A DNA stretch of 64,000 nucleotides. Origin: Anaerolineae bacterium. Lineage in GTDB: Bacteria; Chloroflexota; Anaerolineae; Aggregatilineales; Phototrophicaceae. Under the pieces are notes generated by a model, which was not told where the DNA came from, did not search any database, and saw nothing but the letters and a program-made list of their open reading frames with translations. Every line of letters begins with the position of its first letter. Within the stretch, counting starts at the first letter, position 1. The stretch covers positions 55,407 through 119,406 of the forward strand of contig JAHDWN010000005.1 of assembly GCA_023382675.1 (NCBI GenBank), in the 5' to 3' direction. Position numbers and translations under genes: made by a program. Below are positions 8,914 to 16,738 of the stretch, piece by piece.

Positions 8914-9350
8914 TGGCGCAAATCGATGATGCCCTGCGCAAACTTGTCACCGAACGCGCTGCCGGATTGTGCGAATACTGCCAGGCTGCGCAGTTGATCG
9001 TCGTCTACATGGAAATCGATCACATTATTCCACGCTCACAGGGCGGAAGCTCGGAGCCCGATAATCTCTGTTTCAGTTGTCGGGGCTGCAATGGTTATAA
9101 GCAAGACTACGTAAGCGGCATCGATGCTCAAACCAACACCGAGCATCCACTGTTCAACCCACGTACCCAGGCCTGGAACGACCATTTCGAATGGGCAGAC
9201 GACGGTATTCTGCTCAAAGCAAAGACTGCCGTCGGACGTGTCACCATCGAACGTCTACGTATGAACAGAGATGATGTGTTATCGGCTCGAAATCTGTGGG
9301 TTCAGGCGGGTTGGCATCCACCAATTCGCGGAAGATTCCCAACGAGATAA
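8913..9350 (+). CDS. HNH endonuclease
   Basis: 145 residues with a complete HNH core: CEYC (first metal pair), MEIDHIIPRSQGGSSEPDNLCFSC with the catalytic His and Asn, then CRGCNGYK. The four cysteines suggest a structural zinc. C-terminal to the core is a 70-residue segment (HPLFNPRTQAWNDHFEW and VGRVTIERLRMNR) typical of stand-alone HNH proteins in cyanobacteria and Chloroflexota. It overlaps the preceding gene by one base (TAATG). It could be a nuclease of a mobile or defence module; no methylase or integrase is nearby. Confidence 0.88.
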   Translation: MAQIDDALRKLVTERAAGLCEYCQAAQLIVVYMEIDHIIPRSQGGSSEPDNLCFSCRGCNGYKQDYVSGIDAQTNTEHPLFNPRTQAWNDHFEWADDGILLKAKTAVGRVTIERLRMNRDDVLSARNLWVQAGWHPPIRGRFPTR

Positions 9351-9396
9351 GAATTCACGGCGCTCGCCGGTCTTCAGCCGTCGGCGATCCTTCACT

Positions 9397-9843
9397 TTAA
9401 TTCTCTACCAGCACCAGCGGCAGCGCGCCGAGCTGTTCCAACAGCGATGCCTCATCCTGGCGCGTCAGCCATTCCTCGATGCGCCCGTCGCGGATGCGCA
9501 CAACCGTCTCGCCCTCCCAGCGCAGCTTGCGTCCGACCGGCACGATCACACCTTTCTTGCCGATCACCCCGCCCGGATGCGACGCCTCGGCCACCCAGCG
9601 GATGGTAACGCGGTCGTCCTTGACGATGCAGTTTGTCCAGGTGTAGCGGAGGTCGTAGTAGCAGCAAAACGTGATCGTCAGCGCGCGCTTGAAGCCCTCG
9701 GCGTCGCAGGACGTTCCAGGCAGCGGCGTGCGGTTGATAAAATCCGGCGCTAGAAAGCCATCGAGGGGCACGAGATCGTGCGCGTTCAAGACATGTGTGA
9801 AGAAGTCTGCCAGCAGTTTTCGATTGCGTTCGGCGACGCACAT
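9397..9843 (-). CDS. SnoaL-like/ester cyclase family protein
   Basis: 148 residues of the NTF2-like SnoaL type: RNRKLLADFFTHVLNAHDLVPLDGFLAPDFINRTP, then GFKRALTITFCCYYDLRYTWTNCIVKDDRVTIRW and IRDGRIEEWLTRQDEASLLEQLGAL. The fold is a cone-shaped barrel used by polyketide cyclases and many uncharacterised small-molecule enzymes. The start at 9843 follows GGGAGA at proper spacing; a longer in-frame start at 9891 is less supported. It is a single gene facing the HNH gene. Confidence 0.8.
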   Translation of the reverse strand: MCVAERNRKLLADFFTHVLNAHDLVPLDGFLAPDFINRTPLPGTSCDAEGFKRALTITFCCYYDLRYTWTNCIVKDDRVTIRWVAEASHPGGVIGKKGVIVPVGRKLRWEGETVVRIRDGRIEEWLTRQDEASLLEQLGALPLVLVEN

Positions 9844-10060
9844 AAGCGATCTCCCATCGGCAACATGGTGCCGTATAGAGACATTATGCAACGAAATGCT
9901 GTTCGTTCTACATTATGAAAAACGTTTATGTGTAGATTGGGATGGCTGTTGATGTATCGGTGACCGGCACATCGGTGGACGCGCCGTTGCGCGTCGCTAC
10001 GGAATGGGCAACCCGGCGGGCTGCCCACTCACTTCACCGGATTTCGCGGCGGAACAGTGG

Positions 10061-11296
10061 TCAGTGGCTCTTCTCAGTCGCGCCCGCAGTCACAGGCAGC
10101 TTTTCCAATCCGCGCAGGAACAGACTCTTGCGGTAGCGCAGACTGTCCGGCGCGACCGCCAGATGGATGTCCGGCAGCCGCTGCACGAGCGCACGCATGG
10201 CGATCTCGCCTTCCAACCGCGCCAGCGGTGCGCCGACGCAGTAGTGGATCCCCTGTCCGAAGGCGACATGCGGGTTCGGATCGCGCGTGATGTCCAGCGT
10301 GTCGGGATTCTCGAAGCGGCGCTCATCGCGGTTGGCCGAGCCAAGCACCGCCATCACCAGCGCACCTTTCGGCAGCGGCTCACCGCCCAACTCGCAATCT
10401 TCGACCGCCACGTAGCGATCCGTCGCGATCTCAATCGGGCTGTAGTAGCGCAGGAGCTCTTCGACCGCCGTGCGCGTCAATTCGGGCTGATCGTGCAAAA
10501 GCTGCATCTGCTCCGGGTTTTCGATCAGCGCCAGCGTGCCGTTCGTGATCAGGTTGACGGTCGTCTCGTGCCCGGCGATCAAGAGCAGCAACCCCATCGC
10601 CAGCAGCTCGTCTTCGTCCAGGCGTTCGCCCTCAGCCTCGGCCTCGACCAGCGCCGTCAGCAGATCATCCTTGGGATTGCGGCGGCGATCACGATAGAGG
10701 TCACGCAGGTAAATGGCGAAGCGCATGATCGGCAGCACCATGCTCAGGTTGCCGTTGTTGGTGTCCACCGAGATGATCTTCTCGCTCAGGCTGCGAAATC
10801 TTGCCCGGTCTTTCTCCGGCACGCCGAGCATCTCGGCAATGACGGTCATCGGGATCGGCAGCGCGTAGTCTTCGAGCAGGTCGAAGGTACCGCTGGCCTC
10901 GGCGCGGTCGAGCAGCTCGTCCGCCAGCGTTTCGATGCGCGTCCGCATACTCTCGACCATGCGCGGGGTGAAGGCCTTGTGTACCAGATTGCGCAGCCGC
11001 GTGTGATCCGGCTGGTCAACGTAGAGCATGTTGCTGCCCATAGCGCGGAACATGCGCGGCAGCCAGGGGATGTTCGTGCGCGAGCGCAGCCCGGCGTTCT
11101 CCGGCTGTTTGACAAAGCGGCGGTTATCTTTGACCAGCGTCATCACGTCGTCGTAGCGCGTCACCAGGTACAACTGCTGTTTGCTGGGCAGCATCACCGG
11201 GCAAACAGGGGCTGCATCGCGTAGTTCACGGTAGACCGCGTGCGAGTTCGCCCTGAAAGCGCCGCTGCTAAGATCAAACCTGCGAAATTCAGTCAT
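10061..11296 (-). CDS. Cytochrome P450 (CYP107/CYP102-like bacterial class)
   Basis: 411 residues. The heme-binding loop is AFGQGIHYCVGAPLAR, with the Cys as axial ligand. The I-helix oxygen-activation motif is LLIAGHETTVN, and the K-helix ExxR is in AVEELLRYYSP. PERF-type residues follow in RDERRFENPDTLDI. It is a soluble bacterial P450 without a fused reductase. No ferredoxin or reductase gene adjoins it, so electron partners must lie elsewhere. The start at 11296 (MTEFRRF) is chosen over an upstream ATG at 11326 because it gives the usual N-terminus. Substrate unknown. Confidence 0.93.
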   Translation of the reverse strand: MTEFRRFDLSSGAFRANSHAVYRELRDAAPVCPVMLPSKQQLYLVTRYDDVMTLVKDNRRFVKQPENAGLRSRTNIPWLPRMFRAMGSNMLYVDQPDHTRLRNLVHKAFTPRMVESMRTRIETLADELLDRAEASGTFDLLEDYALPIPMTVIAEMLGVPEKDRARFRSLSEKIISVDTNNGNLSMVLPIMRFAIYLRDLYRDRRRNPKDDLLTALVEAEAEGERLDEDELLAMGLLLLIAGHETTVNLITNGTLALIENPEQMQLLHDQPELTRTAVEELLRYYSPIEIATDRYVAVEDCELGGEPLPKGALVMAVLGSANRDERRFENPDTLDITRDPNPHVAFGQGIHYCVGAPLARLEGEIAMRALVQRLPDIHLAVAPDSLRYRKSLFLRGLEKLPVTAGATEKSH

Positions 11297-11522
11297 CACC
11301 AGATCCTGTATCCCTCTAACCGGCATTTGCGAAAGTTATCACAATCAAACTCCTATTATGCACACGCGCATGCAATCTGAATATACATATCTCGTGAGTA
11401 TTGCATGAGCGCGGTGGCTGTAATGTCAGACACATTCGCTCGAACTGTATCGACACAATTGCTTGCACGTCCCCGCACGGCTTGTTAATCTCTGCCAAAT
11501 CTAGCCACCTCAGGAGGAAAAT

Positions 11523-12992
11523 ATGCGCCTTCGTCTGGGTCTACTGTTCGTTTTACTCGCCATTGTGCTGCCGACAGCCGCATTCGCCCAGGATGCGCTG
11601 CCCGATCTCGGTGGCCGCACAGTGACCGTCGCGGTTGAGAATGCCTACCCGCCCTTCAACATGATTGATGAGACCTCCGGCGAAGGTGTCGGTTGGGATT
11701 ACGACACGATCAACGAAATCTGCGCGCGCCTCAACTGCACGCCGGAATACATTCAGACATCCTGGGACAGTATGCTGCTATCGGTCGCCAATGGTGAGTT
11801 CGACATTGCCGCCGACGGCATCACCATCACCGAGGAACGCGCTCAGAGCGTCGACTTCTCGATCGGCTATGTCGCTGTCAGCCAGGTACTGCTGACCAAG
11901 ATCGGCGAAGCACGTTTCGACACGGTCGCCGAGTTCGTCGCCAACCCCGATCTCGTCATCGGCACGCAGATCGGCACGACCAACTACAACACCGCCACCC
12001 AACTTGTGGATGAGAGCCGTATCCAGGCCTTCGATCAATTCGGCGTGGCTGTCCAGGCGCTGATCAATGGCGACGTGGACGCGGTTATCATCGACAGCAC
12101 CGCCGGTCAGGGCTACGTCGGCGAGAACGCCGATCAGGTCGTCGCGATGAACGAGAGCATCCAGTCGGATGAACTCGGCTTCGCCTTCCCCAAGGGCAGC
12201 GATCTGGTTGAGCCTTGGAACGCCGCCCTGCAGAGCATGATGGCGGACGATACGCTGACGCTGATCAATGCCAGGTGGTTCGCGCCGGTGCTGCCCGATC
12301 TCGGTGGCCGCACAGTGACCGTCGCGGTTGAGAACGCCTACCCGCCCTTCAACATGATTGATGAGACCTCCGGCGAAGGTGTCGGTTGGGACTACGACAC
12401 GATCAACGAAATCTGCGCGCGCCTCAACTGCACGCCGGAATACGTCCAGACATCCTGGGACAGCATGCTGCTCTCGGTCGCCAACGGTGAGTTCGACGTC
12501 GCGGCTGACGGCATCACCATCACCGAGGAACGCGCTCAAAGCGTCGACTTCTCGATGGGCTACATCTCGGTCGATCAGGTGCTGCTGACCAAGATCGGTG
12601 AAGATCGCTTCTCGACCGTGCAGGAATTCGTTGACAATCCCGAACTCGTCATCGGCACGCAGATCGGCACGACCAACTACAACACCGCCACCCAACTTGT
12701 GGATGAGAGCCGTATCCAGGCCTTCGATCAATTCGGCGTGGCTGTCCAGGCGCTGATCAATGGCGACGTGGACGCGGTTATCATCGACAGCACCGCCGGT
12801 CAGGGCTACGTCGGCGAGAACGCCGATCAGGTCGTCGCGATGAACGAGAGCATCCAGTCGGATCTGCTTGGCTTCGCCTTCCCCAAGGGCAGTGACCTGG
12901 TAGCAGGATTCAACGCCGCGCTCCAGTCGATGATCCAGGACGGCACACTCGAAAAAATCAACGGCACGTGGTTCGCGCCGGCAGGCATGTAA
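11523..12992 (+). CDS. Secreted solute-binding protein with two near-identical family 3 domains
   Basis: 489 residues: a signal peptide ending AFA|QD, then two complete extracellular solute-binding family 3 domains (polar amino acid type). Domain 1 runs about residues 26-256 and domain 2 about 257-489; both begin LPDLGGRTVTVAVENAYPPF. The DNA repeats with a 693-base period, and 219 bases (11952-12170 and 12645-12863) are identical. ATG at 11523 follows CAGGAGGAA. A strong terminator follows the stop, and the likely partner permease starts 257 bases on. Ordinary family members have one domain. It probably delivers amino acids to an ABC importer. Confidence 0.93.
   Translation: MRLRLGLLFVLLAIVLPTAAFAQDALPDLGGRTVTVAVENAYPPFNMIDETSGEGVGWDYDTINEICARLNCTPEYIQTSWDSMLLSVANGEFDIAADGITITEERAQSVDFSIGYVAVSQVLLTKIGEARFDTVAEFVANPDLVIGTQIGTTNYNTATQLVDESRIQAFDQFGVAVQALINGDVDAVIIDSTAGQGYVGENADQVVAMNESIQSDELGFAFPKGSDLVEPWNAALQSMMADDTLTLINARWFAPVLPDLGGRTVTVAVENAYPPFNMIDETSGEGVGWDYDTINEICARLNCTPEYVQTSWDSMLLSVANGEFDVAADGITITEERAQSVDFSMGYISVDQVLLTKIGEDRFSTVQEFVDNPELVIGTQIGTTNYNTATQLVDESRIQAFDQFGVAVQALINGDVDAVIIDSTAGQGYVGENADQVVAMNESIQSDLLGFAFPKGSDLVAGFNAALQSMIQDGTLEKINGTWFAPAGM
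11598..12980 (+). repeat. In-frame 693-bp tandem duplication
   Basis: Unit 1 starts at 11598 and unit 2 at 12291, both coding LPDLGG. The middle-to-late part is identical over 219 bases, while both ends carry scattered substitutions. That pattern fits recent duplication or ongoing gene conversion. Confidence 0.9.
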
Positions 12993-13011
12993 CTGCGAGA
13001 AAGTAGCTTGA

Positions 13012-13048
13012 AGAGGGCATGGTATTGACCGTGCCCTCTCTTTTTTCT
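13012..13048 (+). terminator. Rho-independent terminator after the binding protein
   Basis: Stem AGAGGGCATGGT paired with ACCGTGCCCTCT (one G-T pair), loop ATTG, followed by CTTTTTTCT. It should end most binding-protein transcripts before the permease. Confidence 0.9.
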
Positions 13049-13052
13049 AGTC

Positions 13053-13211
13053 TCAGTGAATCACGAAAGTCGTGCCCTGGCCCTCATCCCCCGGCCCCTT
13101 CTCCCGACCGCTGCGCTGGGAGAAGGGGAACAAAGTCCCTCGCCCAGGCGCGCAGCGCCGTTCGGGAGAGGGATGTAGGGTGAGGGCAACTGCAAATTTG
13201 CGATTCGCTGA
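13053..13211. mobile_element. 159-bp inverted-repeat element, copy A
   Basis: Begins TCAGTGAATCACGAAAG and ends in a decayed complement (GCGATTCGCTGA). Interior has two hairpins: CCCTTCTCCC/GGGAGAAGGG and CCCTCGCCCAGGCG with its partner. Copy B at 60358-60516 is the same length, inverted, and differs at roughly eight positions by eye. It sits between the binding-protein terminator and the permease. Translation of its interior gives a spurious N-terminal extension to the permease frame. Confidence 0.85.
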
Positions 13212-13248
13212 ATCTCTTGTACGCAATATAGACCAGACGGTTAGCAGC

Positions 13249-14124
13249 ATGGCAACGACGACGGCCGACCAAACGATTGACGAGCGATCAACGCCTTTTG
13301 GGCGTCAGGCGTTTCCACGCTTTCTGTTTTCGGTGCCCTGGTGGCTGCTGCTCGTCTTGCTGGCCGGCATCGCGCTGATCGGCCTGGTGCGCTCGGACGA
13401 AGATTACTCACGCACGTTCAATTACGTTCGCGACGGCATCGGCGTCACGCTGCTGGTGACGGGTGTCGCCTACCCGATTGCGCTCGTGATCGGGCTGCTC
13501 GTTGGCGCAATTCGCGCTTACCCACCCAAACCTGGCAGCGGAACACTCGGCTTCGTCATCAGCCTCCTGCGGCTCGCCGTCTACCAGCTCGCCACGCTTT
13601 ACGTCAGCGTCGTTCGCGGCCTGCCGATGATCGTGAACCTGCTGATCGTCGGCTTCGTCATCGTCCCGGCGGCGCGTGAATTTCTGAGCACCAACCTGGG
13701 CATCGCGATTCCCCAGCGCATCTTCCTGGAAACAGGCATCGTCGCGCTGGCGGTTGCTTACGGTGCGTTCCTCTCCGAGACGTTCCGCGCGGGCATCCAG
13801 TCGATTGAGAAGGGTCAGCTCGAAGCCGCGCGCTCGCTCGGCATGACCTTCCGGCAAGTGATGATGCTGATCGTGCTGCCGCAGGCCGTGCGCCGCATCC
13901 TTCCCCCGCTCGGCAACGACTTCATCGCCATGATCAAAGACTCGTCGCTGGTGGCCTTCCTCGCCGTTCAGGACGTGACCTATCTCGCCCGGCAGTGGGC
14001 CAGCAACCAGTTCCAATTCGTCGAAGCCTATTTCATCCTGGCGATGATCTACCTGACGCTGACCATCACCGGCTCGCTGCTGGTGCGCTGGATCGAAAGC
14101 TGGCTCGCCATCCCGGAACGCTAG
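13249..14124 (+). CDS. ABC transporter permease, polar amino acid type (HisM/GlnP family)
   Basis: 291 residues with an N-terminal membrane span (FLFSVPWWLLLVLLAGIALIGLV) and the BPD_transp_1 permease core. The EAA loop is IEKGQLEAARSLGMTFRQVMMLIVLPQAVRRILPPLGNDFIAMIKDSSL, classic for amino acid permeases. The start at 13249 (MATTTADQT) is used because an upstream in-frame ATG falls inside the 159-bp repeat. It is probably the partner of the double binding protein. No ATP-binding subunit is present nearby, so one must be supplied from elsewhere. Confidence 0.92.
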   Translation: MATTTADQTIDERSTPFGRQAFPRFLFSVPWWLLLVLLAGIALIGLVRSDEDYSRTFNYVRDGIGVTLLVTGVAYPIALVIGLLVGAIRAYPPKPGSGTLGFVISLLRLAVYQLATLYVSVVRGLPMIVNLLIVGFVIVPAAREFLSTNLGIAIPQRIFLETGIVALAVAYGAFLSETFRAGIQSIEKGQLEAARSLGMTFRQVMMLIVLPQAVRRILPPLGNDFIAMIKDSSLVAFLAVQDVTYLARQWASNQFQFVEAYFILAMIYLTLTITGSLLVRWIESWLAIPER

Positions 14125-14129
14125 CGCCG

Positions 14130-14879
14130 ATGATCCCGCGCGCCATCCGACTGCTCGAAGAACTGACGATCAACGCGCTGCCCGCTCTGCACACCATCAT
14201 CTATGACGGCTGGATTCTGCGCTTCGCTGGCGGCTACACCCGGCGCGCCAATTCGGTGAGTGCGCTCTATGCCGGCGACCTATCGCCCGAAGCCAAGATT
14301 GCGGGCTGTGAGACGGCCTATGCGCGCAGCGGGCTGCCGACCATCTTCAAGCTGACACCCACCCCGATGCACCAGGAGATTGACGCGCTGCTGGATGCGC
14401 GTGGCTATGCCAACGAGAGCGGCGCGAGCGTTCAGGTGCTTGAGCTTGACAACGACCAGCTGCCGCAGCCGCCCGGGCAGGCCGTCCTCGAAACGACACT
14501 CAGGAATGAATGGCTGGCGGCGTATTTCCGGCTCAATCAGGTGGCGGCGCACAACCAGACGCTGCTGGCGCAGATGCTGCGCATGATCCAACCGGCGCTC
14601 TGCCAGGCAGCGGTCTATGAGGGCGATGCGGTGGCGGCAGTTGCGCTCGGCGTGCTGGAAACTGGACACCTGGGAATCTATGATGTCGTCACCGATCCCC
14701 AACAGCGCGGGCGTGGCTTCGCGCGGGCGCTGATGCTGCACCTGCTCCACTGGGGCAAAGCGCAGGGCGCGCACACGGCCTATCTCCAGGTCGTCGAGGC
14801 AAACACCCCGGCGATCAGGCTCTACGCCGGGCTGGGCTTCACGCCGCGCTACGCCTATTGGTATCGCGCGCGGCGGTGA
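14130..14879 (+). CDS. GNAT family N-acetyltransferase
   Basis: 249 residues, only 5 bases after the permease stop, so likely co-translated. The C-terminal half is a clear GNAT domain: GIYDVVTDPQQRGRGFARALMLHLL holds the acetyl-CoA loop, then AYLQVVEANTPAIRLYAGLGFTPRYAYWYRAR. The N-terminal 110 residues (INALPALHTIIYDGWILRFAGGYTRRANSV) match the pattern seen in two-part GNATs that act on small molecules. Being coupled to an amino-acid permease hints at an amino-acid or amine substrate, which is inference only. Confidence 0.88.
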   Translation: MIPRAIRLLEELTINALPALHTIIYDGWILRFAGGYTRRANSVSALYAGDLSPEAKIAGCETAYARSGLPTIFKLTPTPMHQEIDALLDARGYANESGASVQVLELDNDQLPQPPGQAVLETTLRNEWLAAYFRLNQVAAHNQTLLAQMLRMIQPALCQAAVYEGDAVAAVALGVLETGHLGIYDVVTDPQQRGRGFARALMLHLLHWGKAQGAHTAYLQVVEANTPAIRLYAGLGFTPRYAYWYRARR

Positions 14880-14919
14880 TTCTCACGCTGCGAATCGCAC
14901 GGACGCGGCACGCCTCGTC

Positions 14920-15909
14920 CTACGGCAATTGCACCCAATAAATATCCGGCGCGAACATGGTGTGGACGTATAAACGATTATCCGGCGTGATCGTCAGTCC
15001 GGCCAGCGGCGCGGATAGCTCGGTGAAGAGCACCACCTCGACCTCGGAGTTGCCGCAGCCGCCCTGCTCGATACACGCTTGCGGATCGACCCGCCCGATC
15101 ACCCCGCGCGTGCCCAGCGCATAGGCGAAATAGAGCTGCCCGTCCGCGTCGAGCGCCAAACCGGTGACGTTCTGCACCCCGCTTACAATCGTACCCCCCG
15201 CCTCGCTGACCGGCGTCTCGGCATCCGCCGTCTCGCGCGGATACCACTCGATAGCGCGGCGCGTGCTGCCGTTGTTGCCGACGTAGATCAGATCGCCAGC
15301 GACGACTATGCCAGTCGGGTTGGCGAGGTTATCGACGACGGTGCGCAAATCGCCCTCGCGCGTGACAGCGACCAGCGTATTGCCGAGCAGATTGGTGATC
15401 AGAAACGCATCGTCGCTGACGGGGGCGATGCCCCATGGCCCTTCGAGGCCGCCCGCAATCGTCTGCGTGTTCCCCGGCCTGACGCGCACAAGCTGGTTCA
15501 TCTGGAAATCCGGTGCCCAGAGCACGGCGCGTTCGTCTTCGCCCATTTCCGCGTAGATCATATGCGCGTTGCGGATGCCGCCCGCATAGGTGATCGTGCG
15601 CCCGGTCTCGGCTTCGATCTGGTAGATGGTGAAATCGCCGGAACAGGCCGTGTAGAGCAGCCCCTCCAGGAAGGTGATCCCGTTCGGGCGCTGGACGTTG
15701 CCCGTCAGCACGGTCAGATCGGACTGCGTGCTCGGCTGCGCTTGCGCGCGCTGTGGCCGCGCGGTCGCGGTCGGGGATGGCGCGACGGTGGGTGTCTTGC
15801 TCGGCGCGGGTGTCGGCGTGGCGTCATCCTGCGCGAAAGCAACGGCAGACAGCATCAGGCTCGCAGACAGCGCGAGCATCACGAACAAACCACGAAAGCT
15901 CAGGTTCAT
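14920..15909 (-). CDS. Secreted NHL/SMP-30-like beta-propeller protein
   Basis: 329 residues. Signal peptide ends AFA|QDD, followed by a Pro/Thr linker (ATPTPAPSKTPTVAPSPTATA), then repeated propeller blades: RPNGITFLEGLLYTACSG, GPWGIAPVSDDAFLITN, NPTGIVVAGDLIYVGNNG, VTGLALDADGQLYFAY, LAGLTITPDNRLYVHT. Five to six blades fit an NHL or gluconolactonase-like propeller. No catalytic metal site is obvious, so it may be a binding or scaffold protein. ATG at 15909 is favoured for the compact signal peptide. It faces the GNAT gene. Confidence 0.8.
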   Translation of the reverse strand: MNLSFRGLFVMLALSASLMLSAVAFAQDDATPTPAPSKTPTVAPSPTATARPQRAQAQPSTQSDLTVLTGNVQRPNGITFLEGLLYTACSGDFTIYQIEAETGRTITYAGGIRNAHMIYAEMGEDERAVLWAPDFQMNQLVRVRPGNTQTIAGGLEGPWGIAPVSDDAFLITNLLGNTLVAVTREGDLRTVVDNLANPTGIVVAGDLIYVGNNGSTRRAIEWYPRETADAETPVSEAGGTIVSGVQNVTGLALDADGQLYFAYALGTRGVIGRVDPQACIEQGGCGNSEVEVVLFTELSAPLAGLTITPDNRLYVHTMFAPDIYWVQLP

Positions 15910-16051
15910 AGAAGCACTACTCAAGGTACAGACACAATTGCCAGCGTATCTTATCCCGTTTTGACGCGGCGGGGCGTTTTATCACCAAACTTTCAGGTGA
16001 GATAACGCCGGCCACGTGCTCGAAGCATCGGGCTGACCACATCTACGTCAC

Positions 16052-16378
16052 CAGGGCAATTGCATCAAATCTCGCCGAATTGTCACAACAGACCAAGACA
16101 GGCCTGTAACGGCGCCCAACGGGGCTGCCACCCAGGGCAAACGCATCAAAATCCTCGATGGGTTCTTAATGGTTCATAGTGTATCGCAAAGGGTGATTTC
16201 TTCGTAGGGGCGCATCATGATGCGCCCCTACAGACACCCAGAGACCCTTTATAACCCGTGGTTCCTGTTTCATGCGATTGCCCTGGGCTGCCACCGTGCC
16301 GGACACGCCGCTGCGGGTCCCTACAACATCGTTGTGACATTTTATGAGCCAGTAAATGATTTTGATACGTTTGCTCTG
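16052..16378. mobile_element. Degenerate CAGGGCAAT-family element hosting a nested copy
   Basis: Left end CAGGGCAATTGCATCAAA and right end GATTTTGATACGTTTGCTCTG are imperfect complements and resemble the ends of the 16133-16285 copy. No flanking duplication is visible, consistent with age. Without the nested 153-bp insertion and its 10-base duplication it would be about 164 bp. Confidence 0.55.
16133..16285. mobile_element. MITE of the CAGGGCAAT family, copy 2 (153 bp)
   Basis: Ends CAGGGCAAACGCATC and GATGCGATTGCCCTG-type complement (observed right end CATGCGATTGCCCTG). Flanked by a perfect 10-base duplication GGCTGCCACC at 16123-16132 and 16286-16295. Contains the same 28-base palindrome as copy 1, at 16205-16232. 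Non-coding. Confidence 0.88.
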
Positions 16379-16400
16379 AAATATTCCTACGAATTTTGTT

Positions 16401-16655
16401 AGGGCTGTTGCAAAGTCGCCCGCCAGTGGCTCGAAGCCGCTGGCTACCGAGGCAAAGCCTGCTGAAAGCAGGCTGCCAGAGCGTATGTGTTTGACCAGCC
16501 ACCTTCCAGGTGGCTTCCCGTGTGCCAGCCCGACCGTTCGACGGTCGGGCGCTGCGCTTGAAAGCCCTTCTCCACGTAACCGAAGGTCGCCGAAGGCTGG
16601 GAGAAGGATTGAGAATGTGGGTTTCACAGCGCAATCCTGACTTTGCAACAGCCCT
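16401..16655. mobile_element. 255-bp MITE with 17-bp perfect inverted repeats and 12-bp target duplication
   Basis: Left end AGGGCTGTTGCAAAGTC (16401-16417) and its exact complement at 16639-16655. Perfect direct repeat ACGAATTTTGTT at 16389-16400 and 16656-16667. The interior has no gene but four short hairpins in a row. The end sequence resembles the CTGTTGCAAA core of IS6-family ends, but that family makes 8-base duplications, so the mobilising transposase is uncertain. Confidence 0.9.
16422..16550. repeat. Second tandem hairpin cluster (inside the 255-bp MITE)
   Basis: Four hairpins with three-base loops, each closed by T and A: GCCAGTGGCT/AGCCGCTGGC (16422-16444, loop CGA, one G-T pair), GCCTGCT/AGCAGGC (16457-16473, loop GAA), AGCCACCT/AGGTGGCT (16497-16515, loop TCC), GCCCGACCGT/ACGGTCGGGC (16528-16550, loop TCG). 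Design echoes the 5325-5442 cluster. Confidence 0.8.
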
Positions 16656-16738
16656 ACGAATTTTGTTGATTTTCTTGAGATTCGCTACACTTCATTACGA
16701 AGTATTCCACAGGCACCCCACTGTTCGAGGAGTAAATC

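Larger units (their letters stand above)
15910..16738. other. Gene-free region packed with miniature inverted-repeat elements
   Basis: 829 bases with no convincing gene. It contains an old degenerate element (16052-16378), a younger element nested in it (16133-16285) and a third, unrelated element directly after (16401-16655). The last 80 bases carry the promoter and ribosome site (GAGGAG) of the peptide-binding protein gene. Confidence 0.85.

Noticed and set aside
13072-13248. N-terminal extension of the amino acid permease
   Set aside because: It is the translation of the 159-bp repeat, which also opens frames at 60358-60516; the permease fold begins at 13249.
16422-16550. Integron attC-like sites
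   Set aside because: Multiple stems but no conserved R boxes and no integrase; they lie inside a MITE.
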